This document shows, one piece after another, positions 52,172 to 59,521 of a stretch of DNA of 64,000 nt. A program made the translations under genes and the position numbers. The stretch comes from Xanthobacter autotrophicus. Lineage in GTDB: Bacteria; Pseudomonadota; Alphaproteobacteria; Rhizobiales; Xanthobacteraceae. The notes under the pieces are model-generated. The model was not told the origin of the DNA and ran no database searches. It saw nothing but the letters and a program-made list of their open reading frames with translations. The stretch lies in NCBI RefSeq assembly GCF_043194295.1, contig NZ_JBAFVK010000003.1; one strand, given 5' to 3'. Position 1 is the first letter of the stretch; each line of letters opens with the position of its first letter.

Positions 52172-52567
52172 GTGCGAAGCACCATTTTGATCGCCCTCCT
52201 GCTTGCTGCCGCCGCTGCCCCGGCGCGCGCAGACCCGGACATCGCCAAGGGCGAAACGGCCTTCAAGAAATGCATGGCCTGCCACGCCGTCGGCCCCGAT
52301 GCGAAGGTGAAGGTCGGCCCGCCGCTGAACGGCATCGTCGGCGCCAAGTGGGCGCACTTCGAGGGCTATGCCTATTCCGCCGACATCAAGGACGGCGCCG
52401 CCGCCGGCAAGGTTTGGGACGAGGCGACCCTCGACACCTACCTGACCAACCCCAAGACCCTCGCACCGAAGGGCAAGATGGCCTTCGCCGGCATCAAGAG
52501 CGAGGACGAGCGCCGCGACCTCATCGCCTTCCTCGCCCAGTTCAACACCGACGGCTCGAAGAAGTAG
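52172..52567 (+). CDS. Class I c-type cytochrome (c2/c550-like), sox-associated
   Basis: The GTG at 52172 after AAAGGA gives 131 residues with a signal peptide (MRSTILIALLLAAAAAPARA). The heme site is Cys34-Met-Ala-Cys-His38 (GETAFKKCMACHAVGPDAKV) and the Met ligand lies in KGKMAFAGIKSEDER. It is very like mitochondrial-type cytochrome c. It probably accepts electrons from SoxAX and SoxCD and passes them to a terminal oxidase; it may also replace the missing second domain of SoxD. Confidence 0.9.
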   Translation: MRSTILIALLLAAAAAPARADPDIAKGETAFKKCMACHAVGPDAKVKVGPPLNGIVGAKWAHFEGYAYSADIKDGAAAGKVWDEATLDTYLTNPKTLAPKGKMAFAGIKSEDERRDLIAFLAQFNTDGSKK

Positions 52568-52665
52568 CGCCGCCCCTGCCGGTCCACGCCATTGCGGCGG
52601 GCCTCCGGCAGATGGCACATTCGCACATACACGGCGCGCCAGACGCCGGATGACGGGAGGACACC

Positions 52666-53178
52666 ATGCCCCATTTTGACCGCCGGGCCTTCCTCGGAAC
52701 CATGGCGCTGGCCGGCGCGGCCGCCGTGCCGGTGGCGGCGCAGGCCGCGGGCGCCATCGACGCCAAGAACATCGTGAAGGAGGCGGACAACGCCTGCCTT
52801 TATCACTGTGACTATGGCGACCAGAACCGCTTCGCCCAGACCCTGAACAACATCTCCAACCACTATGCCGCCTATGGCGCCGACCCGTTCGCGATTCAGC
52901 TGGCGCTGGTCGCCCACGCCGGCGGCGTGAAGTTCTTCCTGGATTCTCTTTCCGGCACCCAGTGGGAGAAGGAGACGCTGGACCCGACGTTCACCGAGAA
53001 GGTGGACGCGCTCTCGAAGAACGGGCTCAAGATCTACCTGTGCTCCCTCACCTTCGAGCGCAACAAGATCGACAAGGAGAAGGCGCGCAAGGAGCCATAC
53101 ATCGTGTTCGTCCCCTCCGGCGTCGCCACCGTGGGCATGATGCAGAACAACGGGTTCGCCTACCTCAAGGTCGGCTGA
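52666..53178 (+). CDS. Exported DsrE-like protein
   Basis: The 170 residues have a Tat leader (FDRRAFLGTMALAGAAAVPV) and a DsrE/F-like fold: NNISNHYAAYGADPFAIQLA, LVAHAGGVKFFLDS, and conserved Cys126 in LKIYLCSLTFERNKI, with a C-terminal GVATVGMMQNNGFAYLKVG. Two more cysteines sit near the start (NACLYHC). DsrE proteins carry sulfur on a cysteine; an exported one in a sox operon may accept or deliver sulfane sulfur in the periplasm. A GGGAGGA site precedes the ATG. Confidence 0.85.
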   Translation: MPHFDRRAFLGTMALAGAAAVPVAAQAAGAIDAKNIVKEADNACLYHCDYGDQNRFAQTLNNISNHYAAYGADPFAIQLALVAHAGGVKFFLDSLSGTQWEKETLDPTFTEKVDALSKNGLKIYLCSLTFERNKIDKEKARKEPYIVFVPSGVATVGMMQNNGFAYLKVG

Positions 53179-53182
53179 AAGC

Positions 53183-54457
53183 ATGTCTCCCGCCGGTTCC
53201 ATCTCGCGGCGGGCCCTGCTGGGCGGGTCGGCGCTCGCGGCCGGAATGCTGCGGGCGCCCCGCGTCCTGGCGCAGGCGCGTCCGCGCGTCGTCGTCGTGG
53301 GCGGCGGCGCCGGCGGAGCGAGCGCGGCCCGCGCCCTCATCCGCGCCGGCACGGTGGAGGTCACCTTGGTGGAGCCGGAACCGCGCTATGTGGCGGTGTT
53401 CCATTCCAACCTCTGGCTCGGCGGCTTCATCACCGTCGACGCGTTGACCTTCGGCTATGAGGGCCTCGCGCGAGCGGGCGTGCGCATCATCCCCCAGGCC
53501 GCGGCGGCCATCGACCGCGAACGGCGTGAGGTGAGGCTCGCCGACGGCGACCGCATCCCCTATGACCGCCTCGTCCTCTCGCCCGGCATCGATCTTGAGT
53601 ATGACAGCGTGCTCGGCTGGAGCCACGCCGCCGAGACGGTGATGCCGCATGCCTGGAAGGGGGGCCGGCAACTACGCATCCTCAAGGACCGGCTTGATCA
53701 GGTGCCCGACGGCGGGCTCATCGTCATCGTCGCGCCGCCCAATCCGTTCCGCTGCCCGCCGGCGCCCTATGAGCGCGCCTCCATGATGGCGCACCGGCTG
53801 AAATCCACCGGGCGCGGCGACGCGCGCATCATCATCGTGGATCCCAAACCCAAATTCTCCATGCAGGGCCTCTTCCAGGAGGGCTGGGAGGCACATTATC
53901 CGGGCATGGTGGAATGGATGGCGCCGGACATCTCCGAGGGCCTCGTCTCGGTGGACCCGGCGACCGGGACCGTCGTCACCGGCTTCGAGACCTATCGCGA
54001 CGCCGCGCTGGTCAACATCATCCCGGCCCAGAAGGCGGGCGCCATCGCGCGGACGGCAGGCCTCGCCGATGCTTCGGGCTGGTGTCCGGTGGAGCCCGCC
54101 TCCATGGCCTCGCTCCTGGATCCCGCCATCTTCGTGATCGGCGACGCGGCCATCGCCGGCGATATGCCCAAGTCCGCCTTCGCGGCCGGCAGCCAGGCCC
54201 AGGTGGCGGCGCGCGCCGTGCTGGCCGGACTGTTCCACGGCGCCGAGACCCCGGCCGCCTACGCCAGCACCTGCTGGAGCCTCATCGCCGCCGATGACGC
54301 GGTGAAGGTCAGCGGGCTCTACCGGCCGGTGGAGGGGCGCATCCGCGAGATCGAAGGCGCGGTCTCCCGGGCCGCCGAGCCACCCGCGCTGCGGCGGCGG
54401 CAGCAACAGGAGAACGCGGACTGGTACCGCGGCATGGTGGCTGACATGTTCGGCTGA
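53183..54457 (+). CDS. soxF: SoxF, flavocytochrome c sulfide dehydrogenase flavoprotein
   Basis: The 424 residues start with a Tat leader (SISRRALLGGSALAAGMLRA) and an FAD-binding motif RVVVVGGGAGGASAARALIR. Further FCSD features are YVAVFHSNLWLGGFI, IPYDRLVLSPGIDLEYDSVL, FSMQGLFQEGWEAHYPGMVE and VIGDAAIAGDMPKSAFAAGS. It oxidises sulfide or boosts thiosulfate oxidation with a cytochrome partner, here probably the gene at 52172. It begins 4 bases after the DsrE-like gene. Confidence 0.93.
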   Translation: MSPAGSISRRALLGGSALAAGMLRAPRVLAQARPRVVVVGGGAGGASAARALIRAGTVEVTLVEPEPRYVAVFHSNLWLGGFITVDALTFGYEGLARAGVRIIPQAAAAIDRERREVRLADGDRIPYDRLVLSPGIDLEYDSVLGWSHAAETVMPHAWKGGRQLRILKDRLDQVPDGGLIVIVAPPNPFRCPPAPYERASMMAHRLKSTGRGDARIIIVDPKPKFSMQGLFQEGWEAHYPGMVEWMAPDISEGLVSVDPATGTVVTGFETYRDAALVNIIPAQKAGAIARTAGLADASGWCPVEPASMASLLDPAIFVIGDAAIAGDMPKSAFAAGSQAQVAARAVLAGLFHGAETPAAYASTCWSLIAADDAVKVSGLYRPVEGRIREIEGAVSRAAEPPALRRRQQQENADWYRGMVADMFG

Positions 54458-54491
54458 GCGGAGGCGCCATCTGCTAAACATTAAATTATTT

Positions 54492-54512
54492 GAAATTAAA
54501 TTTTATGAATGT
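54492..54512. promoter_or_regulatory. Candidate SoxR operator 4 (upstream of the CoA-disulfide reductase gene)
   Basis: Read on the minus strand, ACATTCATAAAATTTAATTTC matches operator 2 at 17 of 21 positions. It lies in a 45-base AT-rich island 75 bases before the ATG, so the reductase gene may have its own sox-regulated promoter. Confidence 0.45.
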
Positions 54513-54586
54513 ATTTTGCCCTGTGTCGCAAGCAGGCCTGCGGTAGCGACGCCTGCGGTCACTGCGACGAGCAGGGAATTGGAAAC

Positions 54587-56278
54587 ATGAAGGTTGTGAT
54601 CGTCGGCGGCGTCGCGGGTGGCGCCTCATGCGCGGCGCGCCTGCGCCGTCTGGATGAGCAGGCGCAGATCGTCATGGTCGAGCGCGGACCCTACGTCTCC
54701 TATGCCAATTGCGGGCTGCCCTACCATGTCTCGGGCGTGATCGAGCAGGAATCCGCGCTGCTGGTGGCCAGCCCGCAGCTGTTTCGCACCAACTTCAACA
54801 TCGATGTGCGGACCGGGTGCGAGGCCATCGCCATCTCCCGCGCGGACAAGACCGTCGCCCTGCGCGACGTGGCCACCGGCGACGTCGTTCACGAGCCCTA
54901 CGACAAGCTGGTGCTCGCCCCCGGCGCCGCCTCCGTGCGTCCGCGCCTTCCCGGCGTCGACCTCCCCGGCATCTTCGAGGTGCGTACCGTGCCGGATGCG
55001 CGCGCCATTCGGGCATGGCTCAACCGCGAGACCGGGGCGCTGGCCGGCATGTACAGCTATTCCGGCACCCAGTTCGTCAAGCCGGAGCGCCGCGCCGTCG
55101 TGATCGGCGGCGGCTTCATCGGTCTGGAAATGGCGGAAAACCTCGCCCATGCGGGTCTGGACGTGACCCTGCTGGAGATGCAGGACCAGGTGCTGGCTCC
55201 GCTCGACCCGGAGATGGCGCGCCTGGTGGAGGAACATCTGGGGCGGCACGGCGTGCGGCTGGTGCTCGCCGACGGCGTGGCCGCCTTCCGCGCGGTGGCA
55301 GGGGAAAGCCTGGAGGTCGATACCATTTCGGGCAGGACCTTTCCCGCAGACATCGCCATCCTGGCGCTGGGGGTCCGGCCGGACACGACCCTCGCCCGCG
55401 CCGCTGGCCTCGCCGTCGGCCCACGGGGCGGCATCAAGGTGGACGACAGCATGCACACGTCGGACCCCCATATCCTGGCCGTGGGCGATGCGGTGGAGGT
55501 GGCGGATTACGTGACGGGGGAGGCGAGCCTCGTGGCCCTTGCCGGACCGGCCAACCGGCAGGGCCGCATCGCCGCCGATGTGATCGCTGGCCGTCCGTCC
55601 CGATTCCGGGGCAGCCAGGGCACGTCCATCATCGGTCTGTTCGGCGCTGCCGCCGCCTGGACCGGCGTGAGCGAGAAAACGCTGCAGCGGCGCGGCGACA
55701 CGGATTACGAGAAAATCTACCTCTTCCCCAACTCCCGCGCCGGTTACTATCCCGGAGCGAAGATGCTCGGGATGAAGGTGCTGTTCCGCCGCTCCGATGG
55801 TCGGCTGCTGGGGGTGCAGGCCTTCGGCGAGGATGGCCCGGCGGTGGACAAGCGCATCAGCACGCTCGCCATGGCCCTGCAGATGGGCGCAACGGTCTAT
55901 GACCTGGAGGAGGCCGAGCTGTGTTACGCGCCGCAATTCGGCAGCGCGAAGGACCCGGTGAACTTCGCCGGCATGGTGGCCGCCGACGTGCTGCGCGGCG
56001 ACATGCCCCTCACCCATTGGGGCGTTGAGGACGGCGCCTTCCTCCTGGACGTGCGCCAGCCCGTTGAACTGACGGTCGAGCATGTACAAGGCGCCGTGAA
56101 CATTCCCCTGGGCGAGTTGCGCCAGCGTCTCGGGGAACTCCCCCGTGACCGCGACATCCATGTGATCTGCCGCTCCGCCCAGCGCGCGTATTACGCGACG
56201 CGCATTCTGATCCAGAACGGCTTCCGCGCCCGAAACATCTCCGGAGGCATGCTGTCGCGCGCGCTTTCGACCGGATGA
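54587..56278 (+). CDS. CoA-disulfide/persulfide reductase with C-terminal rhodanese domain
   Basis: The ATG at 54587 gives 563 residues. The first 450 form an FAD/NAD(P)H disulfide reductase with MKVVIVGGVAGGASCAARLR, the single active Cys42 (SYANCGLPYHVSGV) and VVIGGGFIGLEMAENLAHAG. The last 100 are a rhodanese domain with Cys528 (IHVICRSAQRAYY). CoADR-Rhd enzymes reduce CoA-persulfides or polysulfide with NADH. No signal peptide, so it is cytoplasmic and may deal with sulfane sulfur that enters the cell. It lies at the end of the sox region with its own AT-rich leader. Confidence 0.92.
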   Translation: MKVVIVGGVAGGASCAARLRRLDEQAQIVMVERGPYVSYANCGLPYHVSGVIEQESALLVASPQLFRTNFNIDVRTGCEAIAISRADKTVALRDVATGDVVHEPYDKLVLAPGAASVRPRLPGVDLPGIFEVRTVPDARAIRAWLNRETGALAGMYSYSGTQFVKPERRAVVIGGGFIGLEMAENLAHAGLDVTLLEMQDQVLAPLDPEMARLVEEHLGRHGVRLVLADGVAAFRAVAGESLEVDTISGRTFPADIAILALGVRPDTTLARAAGLAVGPRGGIKVDDSMHTSDPHILAVGDAVEVADYVTGEASLVALAGPANRQGRIAADVIAGRPSRFRGSQGTSIIGLFGAAAAWTGVSEKTLQRRGDTDYEKIYLFPNSRAGYYPGAKMLGMKVLFRRSDGRLLGVQAFGEDGPAVDKRISTLAMALQMGATVYDLEEAELCYAPQFGSAKDPVNFAGMVAADVLRGDMPLTHWGVEDGAFLLDVRQPVELTVEHVQGAVNIPLGELRQRLGELPRDRDIHVICRSAQRAYYATRILIQNGFRARNISGGMLSRALSTG

Positions 56279-56702
56279 CCGCCTCGCCGCCCGGCGCAGC
56301 GTGATCCAACTCCGGGATGGGCGGCCTGAAGGCGCGAACCCCCCGGGCCCGGGGGCCGGGCTGTCCATTCTCCGAGGTGTACAGCCCGCCGACAGTGCAA
56401 TGCTCGTGGCAATCCGCCGGATGTCCTTCGTCCCCCAAATGAGGGATGCAGAGCGGACAAATTCTGCTTTCATTGAAAAGCAGTAAGTCATTTGGCGGGG
56501 CCGGAATTGGCATTACCTGTCCGGACAGTTGCACGGGCCCTCGTTTCCCAATGGGCACCGGCTTCGCCCAATCCCAACCCTGGCCGCTCATCGGCTTGCT
56601 CCAAAGATGCCCGAGCTGGCCCTTACGTATGGACGGCGGCACGCCTGCGGCCCACAGTAGTGGCCTTATTCCACGTTTCGGCGCGACGCGAAGGGGGCGG
56701 CG
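56279..56702. other. Gene-free stretch between the sox region and the protease-MoxR operon
   Basis: This 424-base gap has a GC-rich hairpin near 56340-56357 (CCCCCCGGGCCCGGGGGC) that may end the reductase transcript, and a less GC-rich part (56450-56500) that may hold the promoter of the next operon. No family-like open frame was found. It marks a change of function between two blocks. Confidence 0.5.
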
Positions 56703-58370
56703 GTGCCAAGAGGACGGGGTACAGATAGCGCCCTTCTGATTGAGGAGCGGGCTGTCGGGATACATCTGGCGTATCCTGGCAGCCAGCGGCTCGCGACTGG
56801 CATGCTGATCGCCAAAGACCTCGTCATGACGGCCCTTCACACCTTCGTTCGCCGCCGCGACGATGGAAGCTGCGAACACGTCGACCCCGACCTGCCGCAG
56901 GACTGGAGGATCCGGGTCGCCGTCGTTCCGCTGGCTGCCCGCCTGGGCGGGACCGCCCGGAAGGTGGAATGGACCGAGGCCGAAATCCTGTGGCCGACGG
57001 AGCCGACGAGCTGGTTCGCCTGCGACCTTGCACTCCTCAAGCTCAAGGACTCGCCGTTCAAGGTCGCCCCGCTCGCCGTTGCCGCGACGGACGTGGATGA
57101 GATGGCTCTTCCCGCGCGCTTCATCGGCTTTCCGCTGGCGCAGGACGCCGCTGCGGACCAAGCCTCTGCAGGCGCTGCGGAGAACATGCCCGTCCCCATC
57201 GATCCTGACCTGCACTTCCTGACCGAGCTGGCGCTCTTCAGCGGCGAGCTGACCCTCCGCGACAAGGTGGAAAACCGCCGGATCCTGACCGTGGCGGAAG
57301 GGGGCGACACGCCGCCGGGCATTTCAGGATCGGTGGTGCTGCGCATCGAACGGCCCCACCCGCCAAGCATCGTCGGGGTCGTTTCTGCCACATCGAGCCC
57401 CAGCTATGCGCAGCTCATGGAGAACCTCGGCCGCGACCACAGGAGCCTTGCCGTCGCCCTGCTCGGAGCCGCGCTGGAGGACCACGCCGACCTCGGCGGC
57501 ATCCTGCGCGAACACGGCATCGCCCCGGCCGCCCACGCGAAGGCCCTCGCCCCGCCGGCGCTGATCGACCACGCCGCGCTCATCGACCGCAAGGAAACCT
57601 GCGAAGGCATCGCCTCCTCCATCGCCGGCGGCGGGCCTCCGCCGGGTCCCGCCGCGCCACGGGCGATCCTCACGGTCGGCTACGTGGGCGAGGACGATCC
57701 CTACCGGGCGCTCCGCACCATCGCCAGCAAGCTGCCGGGAGCCCTGAAGGACGTCACGCGGCGGGGCGCGCCGGTGCCGACGGCCCATGTGGAGGCGAAG
57801 CCCCTCGTCATGCGGATGCCCCCCGGCCGGCTGTCGCGCAGCGACATCAACGGGCTGCTCAGCCACCTTGAGGGCGGGCTGGGAAGCGGCCCCGGCTCGG
57901 TCGTCGTCCCGATCATCGTCTCGGGGGAGATCGCCGGCCCGCAGGATGCGAGCGCCTGCCTGCGCGAGACCGCGGCTCTTCTTCAGGAACTGGCAGCCTT
58001 CACGGCCCCCCTCGTTCTGCTGCTGTTCCTCGAACGCGGCGCGCAGGCGACGCGCGGCGCCGTCATCCACGACCGCCTTCGCGCCGGCGCAGCCGACAGT
58101 CTTGAGAACGCCCTGCGGTCCCTGGACTTCATGGGCGACCTCGAATGGATCGACGAGCACGCCATCGCCGATTGGGGCGCCACGCTGCTCCAGGTACCGG
58201 ACATCGAGCGCTGGAGCCATCTTGTGGCGCCGCGCATCGACGAGCTGCGCGACCGGGTCTACCGCCTCTACGCCAACTGCCCGGAGGGGGCCAGGGCCTA
58301 TCCGCGCCTCCGCCGGGTGTTGGAACTCATCGCCGAAATCCAGACATCGACCGTTGGGACGCGCCCATGA
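56703..58370 (+). CDS. Trypsin-fold serine protease domain fused to a large C-terminal module (MoxR-operon protein)
   Basis: The GTG at 56703 follows AAGGGGG and gives 555 residues. Residues about 15-230 form a chymotrypsin-like protease: His46 (IAKDLVMTALHTF), Asp108 (FACDLALLKLKD) and Ser208 (GDTPPGISGSVVLR), all in the right order and spacing. There is no signal peptide, so it should act in the cytoplasm. Residues about 318-555 (TVGYVGEDDPYRALRTIASK, VVVPIIVSGEIAGP, LVLLLFLERGAQATRG) form an alpha/beta module without a P-loop, which may be an inactive STAND-like domain; this is weak inference. The stop overlaps the MoxR start (ATGA). Protease-headed proteins of this kind occur in MoxR/vWA conflict systems. 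Confidence 0.75.
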   Translation: MPRGRGTDSALLIEERAVGIHLAYPGSQRLATGMLIAKDLVMTALHTFVRRRDDGSCEHVDPDLPQDWRIRVAVVPLAARLGGTARKVEWTEAEILWPTEPTSWFACDLALLKLKDSPFKVAPLAVAATDVDEMALPARFIGFPLAQDAAADQASAGAAENMPVPIDPDLHFLTELALFSGELTLRDKVENRRILTVAEGGDTPPGISGSVVLRIERPHPPSIVGVVSATSSPSYAQLMENLGRDHRSLAVALLGAALEDHADLGGILREHGIAPAAHAKALAPPALIDHAALIDRKETCEGIASSIAGGGPPPGPAAPRAILTVGYVGEDDPYRALRTIASKLPGALKDVTRRGAPVPTAHVEAKPLVMRMPPGRLSRSDINGLLSHLEGGLGSGPGSVVVPIIVSGEIAGPQDASACLRETAALLQELAAFTAPLVLLLFLERGAQATRGAVIHDRLRAGAADSLENALRSLDFMGDLEWIDEHAIADWGATLLQVPDIERWSHLVAPRIDELRDRVYRLYANCPEGARAYPRLRRVLELIAEIQTSTVGTRP

Positions 58371-59521
58371 CCAGCAAGCCGAAACTCGCCGCCTTCGAAG
58401 CCGCGCGCCGTCGGCCGTCGGGTGACGGCACCGAATGGCTGGTGCCCGAACTTCTGACCGAGGTGGACCTGCCCCTGCCCACCGTCGCCGCCAGCCTGGG
58501 AGACGGCGCCGGCGGCTCGACGGCCGGCGGCAAGCCCTATGTGTTCTCGCCGGAGCTGCTGTACGCCTTCAAGGCGGCGCTGCTGGTGGGGCAGCCCCTG
58601 CTGCTCACCGGCGAGCCGGGCGTGGGCAAGACCCAGGCCGGGCTCGCGCTCGCCGCGCGGCTCTGCATTCCCGTGGAGCGCTTCACCACCCGCTCGGTCA
58701 CCGTCGCCGCCGACCTGCTCTATGGCATCGACGATATCCGCCGCTTCCGCGACAGCCACGGCGCCGGCCGTCGCGCGCTGCGCGACTACGTGACCCTGGG
58801 GCCCATCGCCCTCGCCGTCCTGCGCTCGCTCGGGCCGGCCTATGCGCTGGAGCCGGGCGTGTTTCGGGACGGCAACGGCATCGCCGCCACCGGCTGGGCG
58901 CAGCTCGGGGAGAATTTCGGTGTACCGGCCGGCCCCGTCACCCTCGGCCTGCTGTTTCCCGACGTGTTCGACGGCCTCACAGGCCCCGTGCGCACGCTGG
59001 TGGTGGTGGACGAGATCGACAAGGCGCCGCGCGACACGCCCAATGACCTGCTCGTCGAGTTCGAGGAGATGCGCCTCCATATCCGGGAGCTCGGCCTCCA
59101 TCTCAAGGCGAACGCCGCGCACTGGCCCATCGTCGTGCTGACCGCCAATGCGGAGCGCGCGCTTCCCGAGACCCTGCTGCGGCGCTGCATCTTCCATACC
59201 CTCACGCTCTCCGACGCCACTTTGCGCGACATCATCGAGACGAACCTGCGCGACATCGAGATGGACGGCGGCCTCGTGGACCAGGCCCTGCTGCTGTTCC
59301 GCGAACTGCGTGATCCAACCTTCCACGCCGGGACCATGAGCCGACCGCCGAGCACCGCCGAATGTATCGCCGCCGTGCGCGCCATGCACCTGTGGTCACC
59401 GGTGCCCTCGCTCGCAGATCACGGCCTCCGCCAGGCCATGGCCATGGCCTTCGGCAAGACGCGGGCGGATTTCGCCATCTGCGAGCAGGCCATGGCGCGC
59501 CTGTGGGGAGCCCCCGCGTGA
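58367..59521 (+). CDS. MoxR-type AAA+ ATPase
   Basis: The 384 residues contain Walker A GEPGVGKT (82-89), Walker B LVVVDEIDKAP (Asp215-Glu216), sensor 1 VLTANAE (Asn261) and arginine-finger region ETLLRRCIFH (Arg272/273). A 60-residue insert after LLYGIDDIRRFRDSHGAGRR is typical of the MoxR branch found beside vWA proteins. It probably remodels or licenses its operon partners with ATP. ATGA and GTGA overlaps couple it to both neighbours. Confidence 0.92.
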   Translation: MTSKPKLAAFEAARRRPSGDGTEWLVPELLTEVDLPLPTVAASLGDGAGGSTAGGKPYVFSPELLYAFKAALLVGQPLLLTGEPGVGKTQAGLALAARLCIPVERFTTRSVTVAADLLYGIDDIRRFRDSHGAGRRALRDYVTLGPIALAVLRSLGPAYALEPGVFRDGNGIAATGWAQLGENFGVPAGPVTLGLLFPDVFDGLTGPVRTLVVVDEIDKAPRDTPNDLLVEFEEMRLHIRELGLHLKANAAHWPIVVLTANAERALPETLLRRCIFHTLTLSDATLRDIIETNLRDIEMDGGLVDQALLLFRELRDPTFHAGTMSRPPSTAECIAAVRAMHLWSPVPSLADHGLRQAMAMAFGKTRADFAICEQAMARLWGAPA

